Positions 7,101 through 14,753 of a DNA stretch of 17,116 nt are shown here, in pieces. The notes under the pieces were generated by a model, which was not told the origin of the DNA, did no database searches, and was given only the letters and a program-made list of their open reading frames with translations. Position 1 is the stretch's first letter. The number at the start of each line of letters is the position of its first letter. The stretch is from Bacteroidota bacterium. Lineage in GTDB: Bacteria > Bacteroidota > Bacteroidia > Chitinophagales > Chitinophagaceae. A program made the translations under genes and the position numbers. The stretch spans positions 1 to 17,116 of the forward strand of contig CANHIR010000019.1 in NCBI GenBank assembly GCA_947461015.1, in the 5' to 3' direction.

Positions 7101-9506
7101 CTACTCTATATCACATCCAATGGGTGCACCTGGTGCGATTATAACAGGTTTTGGCAAAGTGATTGTGCCTGGATTTTTAATTCTTTCTATTGCAAAATCA
7201 TATTGTGCTTTATGGGCTAAATCCGTTTTGCTTAGATTTTCTAATTTTGACTTTAATTGCTGCAATCGATTATTACAAATACTTCTTACTTCATAATTCG
7301 CATCTGCGCTTTGATGAACCCCTAATAACCAAGTAAGCACTTGCTGTCCAGTTTGTATATGAACGGTTCCTTCTAGACCAGTTGGCGTTTTAGCATACCA
7401 AGTGTTTTTTAATACAGCATCAAGCACATCGTCAAAGCCAATGGTATTGGCCCTTGCTTTATTTTGTACCAATCTATTGGCTCTTTCTACATTAAATAAA
7501 AATGCTAATTCGTAATCAGCAAGCGCTTCTGCTGCGCTCAATGCATCAAAACTCATCCCTGTTCTTTTATCAAATAATTCACCCACGCCATAATACATAG
7601 GAGGACGTGGTGGAATGAGTGCTAAAATATTTTCAGGAATGGTAAGCGTACTAGCAGATAAACAATTCACCGCTGCATCCAATGCTTTTTGTTGAATGGC
7701 ATTTGGAAGGATAGTGGGCTTGATTTGATTTTGGTCACCTCTCACACTATAATTGTAATTGATGCCCCCAATTAATTTTGTAACCGCCTCTAATTGATAA
7801 CGATGGTAATTGTATGCAGGCACTAAAACGTCCTCTAATTTTGTGAGTGGCGTTCCGTTTTGAATGGCTTCTTCACCAAATTGTGCAATTGCTTTTTTAC
7901 GAACTGCTAAAGTTTGTTCTAGTCCTTTTACTGCATCACCTTGGTTGTCCCATAAATGCGCATAAGGGTGAAATCCACTGGCGGCGCGCGCATCGGCGTC
8001 TGCTATAAACAATAAACCATTTTTTGAATTCTCTTCAAGTAAGGTATTTAAAGCTGCATCCTTGTCGGTGCCTTTAGGGAAGTCTTGGTAACCATAGGTG
8101 ATAGCACGTTTATCCCAAGCGCCAATTTCGTTGGTATATACTTTAGTAAAATCCATCTCGCCTTTCTCATTCACAAATATATTAGGATGTGGGTAATCCA
8201 TTACTGATGCACGATCGTTAAAGCTAGAAGCATAATTGTGTTGTAAACCCAGGGTATGTCCTACTTCGTGCGCAGCCAATTGTCTTAATCTTTGTATAGC
8301 TGCGGTTCTCATTTTGTCTGTAACTGGTTTTCCATTTACATAAGGAGATAATAAGGAAGTAAAAATTAAATAGTCTTGTCTAACCCTTAAAGAGCCTAGG
8401 GTTACTTGCCCTTTGATAATTTCACCTGTTCTTGGATCTGAAATGGTCATGCCATAGCTCCAGCCTCTGGTAGAGCGGTGTACCCAATTAATCATATTGT
8501 ATCTGATATCCATTGGGTCTGCGCTATCTGGTAATATTTTTACTTGGAATGCATTTTTATAACCAGCTGCCTCAAATGCTTGGTTCCACCAGCTTGCACC
8601 TTCTAATAATGCAGAACGAATGGGTTCGGGGGTACCGTTGTCTAAATAATAAACAATTGGTTTCACTGCTTCACTTACTTTAGCAGCTGGGTCTTTCTTT
8701 TCTAAACGATGTCTATTGATCATCATTTTTTCGATAGGCGTGCTAATATCACTTCCGTAATCGAAATAAGTGTTCCCGAAATAACCACTTCTAATATCAT
8801 ATTTTCTGGATTGATAATTACTATCGGGTAATTCCACAAAACTATGATGCATCCTCACTGTAAGTGCTTCGGAAGTAGGCGCTACACTATTTACAAATCT
8901 GCCGGCATCAGCACCGCCTACAAAAGTAAGCGTCGCTTCCATTTCGGTATTCTTTGGAAAATTTTTGGTATTTGCTATATAAATAGCAGATCGTCCTTCG
9001 TTTAAGGTGTACGTGCCCTGCTTCATTTTTCTTATTTTATCGGCTACGCCATGTGCGTCTCTTAATAAAAAAGAAGTAGCATCTACAAGTACATTGTGAT
9101 CGGCTTCAGCTTCAACGTTAAAACTAAATAGGATAGACTGTGCAAATGATTCATTTACTGCTTTCTGCTCTCTGGGATCATTCGTGACAGCGCGAAAATT
9201 ATAATTAGGTTGCGTCATGAATACTTTTTTTCCTACTCTTTGGAAATAGACAATTCTAGATCCTCCAATTTGTCCTCTGTCAAGCCCAATATCATTGGAT
9301 CCTAAACCAGCGGGTAAAGAATTAACATATAAAAAAGGAGTTTCAAATTTATCAATGGCAATATATATTTTGCCATTTACTGCATCCCACCAATAGTTAA
9401 AATACCCTTTATGAAATTCAAGATTCTTTGTTTTTTCGACTATCGCATTGGTTTGTGCTTGTAAAACAAAAGGGATCAATAAAATTGCTATAAATAATTT
9501 ACGCAT
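7101..9506 (-). CDS. Secreted zinc-dependent metalloprotease, DUF5117/DUF4953 type
   Basis: An 801-residue exported metallopeptidase. Residues 1-18 form a signal peptide (MRKLFIAILLIPFVLQAQ). The N-terminal half (about 25-270) matches the DUF5117-type domain, with FHKGYFNYWWD, FLYVNSLPAGLGSNDIGLDR and the GGSRIVYFQRVGKKVFM strand. The catalytic part holds the extended zinc motif HEVGHTLGLQH (H413, E414, H417, H423), followed by a metzincin-like Met-turn around M436 in SVMDYPHP. The C-terminal 350 residues are largely helical and family specific. Substrate is unknown; members are common in Bacteroidota and often annotated simply as zinc-dependent metalloprotease. I see no type IX C-terminal sorting domain; the protein ends in a Pro-rich tail, so it probably stays periplasmic or cell-associated. 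It stands alone between two terminators. The upstream terminator ends only 14 bases before its ATG, so its promoter must overlap that region. Confidence 0.9.
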   Translation of the reverse strand: MRKLFIAILLIPFVLQAQTNAIVEKTKNLEFHKGYFNYWWDAVNGKIYIAIDKFETPFLYVNSLPAGLGSNDIGLDRGQIGGSRIVYFQRVGKKVFMTQPNYNFRAVTNDPREQKAVNESFAQSILFSFNVEAEADHNVLVDATSFLLRDAHGVADKIRKMKQGTYTLNEGRSAIYIANTKNFPKNTEMEATLTFVGGADAGRFVNSVAPTSEALTVRMHHSFVELPDSNYQSRKYDIRSGYFGNTYFDYGSDISTPIEKMMINRHRLEKKDPAAKVSEAVKPIVYYLDNGTPEPIRSALLEGASWWNQAFEAAGYKNAFQVKILPDSADPMDIRYNMINWVHRSTRGWSYGMTISDPRTGEIIKGQVTLGSLRVRQDYLIFTSLLSPYVNGKPVTDKMRTAAIQRLRQLAAHEVGHTLGLQHNYASSFNDRASVMDYPHPNIFVNEKGEMDFTKVYTNEIGAWDKRAITYGYQDFPKGTDKDAALNTLLEENSKNGLLFIADADARAASGFHPYAHLWDNQGDAVKGLEQTLAVRKKAIAQFGEEAIQNGTPLTKLEDVLVPAYNYHRYQLEAVTKLIGGINYNYSVRGDQNQIKPTILPNAIQQKALDAAVNCLSASTLTIPENILALIPPRPPMYYGVGELFDKRTGMSFDALSAAEALADYELAFLFNVERANRLVQNKARANTIGFDDVLDAVLKNTWYAKTPTGLEGTVHIQTGQQVLTWLLGVHQSADANYEVRSICNNRLQQLKSKLENLSKTDLAHKAQYDFAIERIKNPGTITLPKPVIIAPGAPIGCDIE

Positions 9507-9520
9507 ACATTTAGGTTTGT

Positions 9521-9558
9521 ATAAAAATAAAAAATCCCGCTCTAAAAGGCGGGATTTT
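9521..9558 (-). terminator. Terminator downstream of the histone-like gene
   Basis: A perfect 10-bp stem (AAAATCCCGC at 9531-9540 and GCGGGATTTT at 9549-9558) with an 8-base loop. Read on the minus strand it is followed by the T-rich complement of 9521-9530. It lies 16 bases past the stop of the lysine-rich gene and just ahead of the metalloprotease start. Confidence 0.88.
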
Positions 9559-9574
9559 ATGAGGAGTATTTTAA

Positions 9575-9952
9575 CTAAGCTGTTGGGTTATTATTGGTTG
9601 TTGGCTCAGTAAAAAGTGTTTGAGGTGTTGCAACCACTGGCGCTGCTACTGGAGCAGGTGCTGCTACCTTCTTAACCACTTTCTTTTTAGCTGCTGGGTT
9701 TTTAGCAACTACTTTCTTAGCAACTGCTTTTTTTGGAGCTGCTTTTTTCACCACTTTTTTTGCTGCTACTTTCTTTTTAGCTGCTGGTTTTTTAGCAACT
9801 ACTTTCTTTGCAACTGGTTTTTTAGCTGCCACTTTTTTAGTAGTTTTCTTAGCTGCTTTTTTTGGAGCTGCTTTTTTTACAACTTTCTTAGTTGCTTTTT
9901 TTGCTACCGCTTTCTTAGCTGGAGCTGCTTTTTTCTTGCTAGACTTTGCCAT
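9575..9952 (-). CDS. Lysine/alanine-rich histone H1-like protein
   Basis: Encodes 125 residues, 41 of them lysine and only one acidic. Residues 1-95 are built from shuffled KKVVAKK, KKAAPKK and KKPAAKKK blocks, resembling the C-terminal tail of eukaryotic histone H1, chlamydial Hc1 and AlgP-like proteins; a neutral tail rich in Ala, Pro, Thr and Asn follows. Such a chain is predicted to be disordered and to bind DNA or RNA by charge, so a nucleoid-associated role is likely, but no folded domain is visible. The ATG at 9952 opens a MAKSSKKKAAPAKK start, as in related proteins. The DNA is internally repetitive: a stretch near 9678 recurs exactly 90 bases later, so copy number may vary. It has its own terminator and diverges from the CoA-binding gene. 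Confidence 0.8.
   Translation of the reverse strand: MAKSSKKKAAPAKKAVAKKATKKVVKKAAPKKAAKKTTKKVAAKKPVAKKVVAKKPAAKKKVAAKKVVKKAAPKKAVAKKVVAKNPAAKKKVVKKVAAPAPVAAPVVATPQTLFTEPTTNNNPTA
9678..9815 (-). repeat. Imperfect 90-base direct repeat inside the histone-like gene
   Basis: The stretch starting at 9678 (about 48 bases, reading ACTTTCTTTTTAGCTGCTGG and on) recurs from 9768 with only two mismatches, an offset of exactly 90 bases or 30 codons. A shorter GGAGCTGCTTTTTT segment near 9735 recurs near 9864. All offsets are multiples of three, so the frame is kept. Confidence 0.7.
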
Positions 9953-10043
9953 GGAGTTTATTTTAATTTAGTTAGTAATATTATTTGTATAAAATTACAT
10001 TCTTTTATTGAGACAAAATAAAATCCGTTCAATTTTTTAGTAA

Positions 10044-10051
10044 TAGCTTTG
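10044..10051 (+). promoter_or_regulatory. -7 promoter element directly ahead of the CoA-binding gene
   Basis: TAGCTTTG matches TAnnTTTG exactly and ends 4 bases before the ATG at 10056. In Bacteroidota this element is centred about 7 bases upstream of the transcript start, so transcription should begin at or next to the A of the start codon, giving a leaderless mRNA. No convincing -33 TTG is seen 19-21 bases upstream. Confidence 0.55.
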
Positions 10052-10055
10052 TAAC

Positions 10056-10421
10056 ATGCAAACACCTACCACACTCGTTTTAGGGGCATCCCCAAATCCG
10101 GAACGTTATAGTTTTTTAGCAACCAACTTATTACATGAAAAAGGACAGGCTGTTTATCCTTTTGGTATAAAAAATGGGCAAATCGGGAACATAAGTATTA
10201 TCACAGAATGGCCAAAAGCCGGAACCATTCATACGGTTACTTTATATGTAGGCCCTAGTGGTCAAACAGCATATTATGACGCAATAATGGAACTTGCACC
10301 TAGCAGAATTATTTTTAATCCAGGTACCGAAAACCCTGAACTACAAGCATTAGCAAAGGCAAAGGGAATTGAAACCATTGAAGCTTGTACTTTAGTAATG
10401 CTTAAAACAGGTCAGTATTAA
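10056..10421 (+). CDS. CoA-binding domain protein (YccU-like)
   Basis: A 121-residue single-domain protein of the CoA_binding_2 family, a Rossmann-type fold related to the CoA-binding domain of succinyl-CoA synthetase. The first strand and loop TLVLGASPNPERYSF (6-20) form the nucleotide-binding motif; VYPFG follows the second strand, and the C-terminal IIFNPGTENPEL and IEACTLVML segments are family hallmarks. The function of these small stand-alone proteins is unknown; CoA or a CoA derivative is the presumed ligand. The ATG at 10056 is well placed, since the domain starts five residues later. There is no Shine-Dalgarno sequence, and a -7 promoter element ends just 4 bases upstream, suggesting a leaderless transcript. 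The gene converges with yifB, the two stops being 9 bases apart, with no hairpin terminator between. Confidence 0.9.
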   Translation: MQTPTTLVLGASPNPERYSFLATNLLHEKGQAVYPFGIKNGQIGNISIITEWPKAGTIHTVTLYVGPSGQTAYYDAIMELAPSRIIFNPGTENPELQALAKAKGIETIEACTLVMLKTGQY

Positions 10422-10430
10422 TGGTTGTTT

Positions 10431-11984
10431 TTATTCTTTAAAACTGCCCCAGCTAGACCTATCCAAGCAACGATATTGGATTGCTTCACTTATATGGTTG
10501 GACAAGATACATTTACTATTCGCTAAATCTGCGATGGTCCTGGCAACTTTTACAATTCTGTCGTGAGAACGAACACTTAATTGAAACTTTTCCATGGCTT
10601 GTTCCAATAGCCTCCCTCCATCTTTATCAATTGTACAATATTTCATTAATTGCGTACTATTCATTTGGGCATTGGTCAAACCAAGTCCATCATTGATTAG
10701 TCTTTTTGTTTGAATATTTCTAGCGCTGAATACTTGGTCCGCTATTTTACTGGAACTTGAGCAAAAGCTAGATGTTGTTAAAGTTTGATAGGAAAGTGGG
10801 GCAACTTCAATATGCAGATCAATTCGATCAAGTAGGGGGCCAGATATTTTATGTACATATTTTTGAATGACAATGGAACTACATGTACACTCTTTTGTTG
10901 GATGATTATAATATCCGCAGGGGCAGGGATTCATAGCAGCAATGAGTATAAAGGATGCAGGAAACACAAGATTCATCTTTGCCCTTGCAATATGTACCAT
11001 CCCTTCTTCCATGGGTTGCCTAAGTACTTCAATTACGTTTCGGTTAAATTCCGGAAGCTCGTCTAAAAACAATACCCCATTATGCGCTAATGAAATTTCG
11101 CCAGGTTGCGGAAAGCTGCCCCCACCAATCATGGCAATATTTGATATGGTGTGATGGGGTTGCCTAAAGGGCCTAATTTTTTTCAATTCATTGGATATCT
11201 CCACCTTATTTGATACACTATATATTTGTGTGGTTTCAATGGCTTCCTTCATATTTAGGGGAGGCAAAATGGAAACAATGCTTTTAGCCAACATTGTTTT
11301 ACCTGATCCAGGAGGTCCTATCATTATTAAATTATGTCCTCCAGCGCTGGCAATTTCAAGTGCTCTTTTGCAATGTCCTTGTCCCTTAATGTCTTCTAAT
11401 TTTGGCAGTTGTTCATTCAATTTCCTTGTTGAATGTATTGGATTCGGAATTATTTTATTTGAATGTTGAATTTTGCCAGTTCTTAAAAAATGAATTACTT
11501 CATTTAATTGACTAAATCCATAAATAGGGATACCCTCAATCATAGAAGCCTCTTCCAAATTTTCAATGGGCAATAAAAGTGCAGTTAATCCTTCTGCTTT
11601 TGCTTGTATTGCCATGGCAAGCACCCCTTTAATTGGGTTAATTAAACCATCTAATCCAAGCTCACCCATAATAAGTAACTTTTCTAATGGCAGGATGGAT
11701 TCGAGCTGTTCCGATGCAGCAATTAATCCAATGGCAATAGGTAAGTCAAATGCGGCGCCAGTTTTTTTTAGATCGGCAGGGGATAGGTTTACCAATATTT
11801 TAGTTCTTGGCATATGAAATCCATTTGCTTTTATTGCACTTTCGGTTCGGTCTAAACTTTCTTTAATGGAACTATCTGGCAGGCCAACAATACCATAGCC
11901 CTGACCCATGCTAACATTAATTTCAATGGTAATAAGAATGGCTTGGATGCCTAACAAGGCACTTCCTTTAATTTTGACAAGCAT
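10431..11984 (-). CDS. yifB: YifB/ComM family Mg-chelatase-like AAA+ ATPase
   Basis: A 517-residue AAA+ protein of the YifB/ComM family. ComM is a hexameric helicase that drives branch migration during natural transformation in Gram-negative bacteria, so a role in DNA integration or recombination is likely. The N-terminal ChlI/Lon-like domain (about 1-170) includes MGQGYGIVGLPDSSIKES and ILVNLSPADLKKTGAAFDLP. The ATPase (about 190-400) has Walker A GPPGSGKT at 223-230, RQPHHTIS, and Walker B LFLDEL (D308, E309). The cysteine cluster C353, C355, C366, C368 in MNPCPCGYYN through CTCS is typical of the family. The C-terminal Mg-chelatase lid ends near residue 510. The start ATG at 11984 is followed at once by the conserved domain. 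It is last in the ubiE-porT-pyrC-mutS-like series, 89 bases after the MutS-like stop. That gap holds a weak hairpin (12005-12017), so separate transcription is possible. Confidence 0.94.
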   Translation of the reverse strand: MLVKIKGSALLGIQAILITIEINVSMGQGYGIVGLPDSSIKESLDRTESAIKANGFHMPRTKILVNLSPADLKKTGAAFDLPIAIGLIAASEQLESILPLEKLLIMGELGLDGLINPIKGVLAMAIQAKAEGLTALLLPIENLEEASMIEGIPIYGFSQLNEVIHFLRTGKIQHSNKIIPNPIHSTRKLNEQLPKLEDIKGQGHCKRALEIASAGGHNLIMIGPPGSGKTMLAKSIVSILPPLNMKEAIETTQIYSVSNKVEISNELKKIRPFRQPHHTISNIAMIGGGSFPQPGEISLAHNGVLFLDELPEFNRNVIEVLRQPMEEGMVHIARAKMNLVFPASFILIAAMNPCPCGYYNHPTKECTCSSIVIQKYVHKISGPLLDRIDLHIEVAPLSYQTLTTSSFCSSSSKIADQVFSARNIQTKRLINDGLGLTNAQMNSTQLMKYCTIDKDGGRLLEQAMEKFQLSVRSHDRIVKVARTIADLANSKCILSNHISEAIQYRCLDRSSWGSFKE

Positions 11985-12073
11985 ATTGTTTTACGCAAAA
12001 TTTAGCCTTAAAAAGGCAGGCATTTTGGCGAATAAATACTTGTTTTTACAATGTATTGTACACTTGAAAAAAG

Positions 12074-13387
12074 TTAAATTTCATCAAGTAGTTTGACTAC
12101 CCCTTCTCTTTCTAAAATTAAATAACCAATACGATCCTGGCTAATTCCTGGGGTTAAATGATATTGAAAATGCAATTCCTTGTCTTTTACTTCGGTTTCA
12201 AAATAGCTAAATTGAATATTATCGTATTTTTTTAGGTTATCGCTTATTTCGTATAAATGAGTAGAAAGAATATATAAACTACTTTTTAATTTCTGTAAAC
12301 CTTCAATCACCTTGATACTGCATTTCATAGCATCAATAATATTAGTGCCTTTGAATAGCTCATCAATTAATACACAGTTCTTTTTCCCGTCGTTAATTTT
12401 CAAAACCGTATTTTTTATCCTTTGCACTTCGTTGTAAAAATAACTTTCGCCTTTCGCAACATTGTCTGAGATATTTAAATTAGTAATAAGCCCATCCATT
12501 ACCGTAAGGCTTATTTTTTTTGCTGGGGCACCCATGCCAATATGGGAAAGATAAATTACAATACCAATGGTTTTAATGAAAGTGCTTTTACCGGCCATAT
12601 TTGCTCCTGTAAGAAATAGAAAGTTTTTAGCGGGCGAGAGGGTTAAATTGTTGCCAACAGCATCGCTTACCATGGGGTGTGCAGCTTGTTCTACTTCCAA
12701 ATAGGGATGTGTATCATCAACCCAATTAGGAAACTGAAATTGATATGTAACATGGGCTTTCGCTAAACTATATAAAGCATCTAATTCATAAAAATGTTCT
12801 AAAAGCGCCCTTGTGTTATTTTTATATCTATATAAAAAGAAATGCCCTAGATCTAATATTTCTTGTGGGCTAGTAATTTTTTGTTTGCCCCTTAAATTTT
12901 CTAGTGCTGGAAGTTCAACTAGTTTGTTTATATTATAAATTAATTTTTCAATGACGGGGTTGTTTTTGGTTTCTTCAAAGTGGTCAACCCATTCCATCAT
13001 GTTTTGTACAAAAAGCACAAGGTGCTCAACCGAATATTTAATTAATGAATAATCGGCCTTGTTCCAAAATTGATACCAATAGGCACCCGTTAAACTAATA
13101 TTTGCCGGGGTTGAATTAAAACTTGTTTCATATAGTTTTTCAATAATCAAACAGGTCCCATTGGTAATTTTCAGATTATCCATTTGCGTCATTCTATTCA
13201 TTATTTCACGCAAAGCTTGCTGCCTTTCTTCAATTTGTTTAAGACTGCTTAGTGGCTGGTGTAAATATTGTTGTAGATAAACAGTTCCTCCATTGGATTT
13301 GCAAAAATTCAAATGACTTGAGAGTCCAATGTGATCAGCGCTATCAAATAATCCAATATCCTGCAGTGTAATCTTATCAACTTGCAT
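12074..13387 (-). CDS. Short MutS-like ATPase (core plus ABC ATPase domain only)
   Basis: A 437-residue MutS homologue lacking the mismatch-recognition domain. Residues 10-65 match the start of MutS domain III: GLSSHLNFCKSNGGTVYLQQ, then YLHQPL and IEERQQALREI. The rest of the lever/core is divergent and helical. The ABC-type ATPase (about 230-430) is intact: Walker A TGANMAGKST at 260-269, a signature region around NVAKGESYFYNE at 309-320, Walker B CVLIDELFKGTN (D342, E343), and H377 in STHLYEI. There is no MutS domain I and no Smr nuclease as in MutS2. Without domain I it is unlikely to detect mismatches itself; dimeric clamp or branched-DNA functions are possible but unproven. Similar short MutS-related proteins occur in Bacteroidota. 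It starts 21 bases after the pyrC stop and probably shares its mRNA. Confidence 0.88.
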   Translation of the reverse strand: MQVDKITLQDIGLFDSADHIGLSSHLNFCKSNGGTVYLQQYLHQPLSSLKQIEERQQALREIMNRMTQMDNLKITNGTCLIIEKLYETSFNSTPANISLTGAYWYQFWNKADYSLIKYSVEHLVLFVQNMMEWVDHFEETKNNPVIEKLIYNINKLVELPALENLRGKQKITSPQEILDLGHFFLYRYKNNTRALLEHFYELDALYSLAKAHVTYQFQFPNWVDDTHPYLEVEQAAHPMVSDAVGNNLTLSPAKNFLFLTGANMAGKSTFIKTIGIVIYLSHIGMGAPAKKISLTVMDGLITNLNISDNVAKGESYFYNEVQRIKNTVLKINDGKKNCVLIDELFKGTNIIDAMKCSIKVIEGLQKLKSSLYILSTHLYEISDNLKKYDNIQFSYFETEVKDKELHFQYHLTPGISQDRIGYLILEREGVVKLLDEI

Positions 13388-13408
13388 TCCTGTAAATTTA
13401 AAATTGGA

Positions 13409-14749
13409 TTATGCTCTTGTAAATTGAAGTCTTGCTCCTTTTTGTGATTCGTTAAACGATCCTAAGTGGTATGCTAAATGACCACTTACAAAAGTGCTAT
13501 TTATTTGATAAGGGAAAGTGGTTCCTTCTAATGGGCTCCATCCGCATTTGTATAAAATATTTTCCTTTGTAACTGTATAAGGTTGTTCAGCTACTAAAAC
13601 CAAGTCGGCATGATAGCCTTCTCTAATAAATCCGCGTTCCTTAATTTGAAAACAGGTAGCCACTGCATGACTCATTTTTTCTACCATTTTTTCCATGCTC
13701 AACCTGCCTTCTTTTACATACTTAAGCATAAGCATCAAAGGATGTTGAACCAAAGGAAGTCCGGCATGTGCATGAATATAATCTTCTTGTTTTTCTTCCC
13801 AAGTATGGGGTGCATGATCGGTAGCAATTATATCCAATCTGTCATCTAGCAAACCTTCCCACAAAGCTTTTCTATTTTCAGGCGCTTTAATGGCAGGGTT
13901 GCATTTAATTAAATTACCCAATAGAGCATAATCATCCGATGTAAAATGCAAATGATGTACACAAACCTCCGAAGTGATGCGCTTGTCTTTTAAGGGGCGA
14001 AGGTTTGAGAATAATTGTAATTCCTTTGCTGTGCTAATATGAAGTATGTGTAACCTGGTATCAAATTTTTGAGCCAATTGGATAGCTTTCCAAGAAGATT
14101 CAAAACAGGCTTCCTCATTTCTGATAATAGGATGATCAGACGGTTCTAAATGTTTTTTCACGGCTTCTAAAGCGGCCTTATTTTTTTTAATGACACTTTC
14201 CTCTTCGCAGTGTGTAGCTATTAACAATTCGGACTTACTAAAAATTTGCTCAAGAATTAAAGGGTTGTCTACCAATAAATTTCCGGTAGAGGATCCCATG
14301 AATATTTTGATTCCGCAAACATCATTCTTTTTAAGGTTGGTCTTTAATACTTCTTCTACATTGTCTTGTGAAGTACCCATAAAAAAGGAATAATTGGCTA
14401 GTGAGGTGGCAGCTCCTATTGCATATTTATCTTCTAATAATTCCTGTGTGAATACTGGAGGATTGGTATTGGGCATTTCCATAAAACTAGTTACACCACC
14501 TGCTACTGCTGCTTTTGCCTCGGTATAAATGTTTGCTTTATGTGTTAAGCCAGGTTCTCTAAAATGTACTTGGTCATCAATTACCCCAGGAAGTAGAAAT
14601 TGGTTTTCTCCATTTATTTCAATAGTGCCTTCCGGACAACTTATGTTTTGAGCTATTTTTTCAATTCTTCCTTGCTTGATTAAAACATCTCCATACGTGC
14701 GGGTGCCTTCATTAATAATTGTTGTGTTTTTTATTAAATAAGACTTCAT
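13409..14749 (-). CDS. pyrC: Dihydroorotase (class I, amidohydrolase superfamily)
   Basis: Catalyses the reversible cyclisation of carbamoyl aspartate to dihydroorotate, the third step of pyrimidine synthesis; cytoplasmic. The 446 residues show the class I pattern: GVIDDQVHFREPGLTHK near 55-71, MEMPNTNPP at 90-98, K148 in GIKIFMGSSTGN (likely bridging carboxylated lysine), H180 in ATHCEE, H237 in HILHIS, and D311 in IATDHAPH. The usual HxH metal motif after the first strand reads Q60-V-H62, a substitution discussed in the findings. Start: the frame is open to a TTG at 14764, but the ATG at 14749 is chosen because it begins at MKSYLIKN and lies only 4 bases after the porT stop, which fits translational coupling. 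The gene is in the ubiE-porT-pyrC-mutS-like series. A dihydroorotase-like or hydantoinase-like enzyme is a less likely alternative. Confidence 0.9.
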   Translation of the reverse strand: MKSYLIKNTTIINEGTRTYGDVLIKQGRIEKIAQNISCPEGTIEINGENQFLLPGVIDDQVHFREPGLTHKANIYTEAKAAVAGGVTSFMEMPNTNPPVFTQELLEDKYAIGAATSLANYSFFMGTSQDNVEEVLKTNLKKNDVCGIKIFMGSSTGNLLVDNPLILEQIFSKSELLIATHCEEESVIKKNKAALEAVKKHLEPSDHPIIRNEEACFESSWKAIQLAQKFDTRLHILHISTAKELQLFSNLRPLKDKRITSEVCVHHLHFTSDDYALLGNLIKCNPAIKAPENRKALWEGLLDDRLDIIATDHAPHTWEEKQEDYIHAHAGLPLVQHPLMLMLKYVKEGRLSMEKMVEKMSHAVATCFQIKERGFIREGYHADLVLVAEQPYTVTKENILYKCGWSPLEGTTFPYQINSTFVSGHLAYHLGSFNESQKGARLQFTRA

Positions 14750-14753
14750 AATT

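Noticed and set aside
9620..10021. Plus-strand open frame of 133 codons rich in Cys, Phe and Ser
   Set aside because: It is the antisense of the lysine/alanine repeat gene; the odd composition is the reverse complement of Lys and Ala codons.
10481..11817. Several plus-strand open frames of 70-92 codons
   Set aside because: All are shadows of yifB; none has a recognisable domain or its own promoter or ribosome-binding context.
12005..12017. GCCTT-AAA-AAGGC hairpin between the MutS-like gene and yifB as a terminator
   Set aside because: A 5-bp stem with a 3-base loop and no clear U tract on the minus strand is too weak to call.
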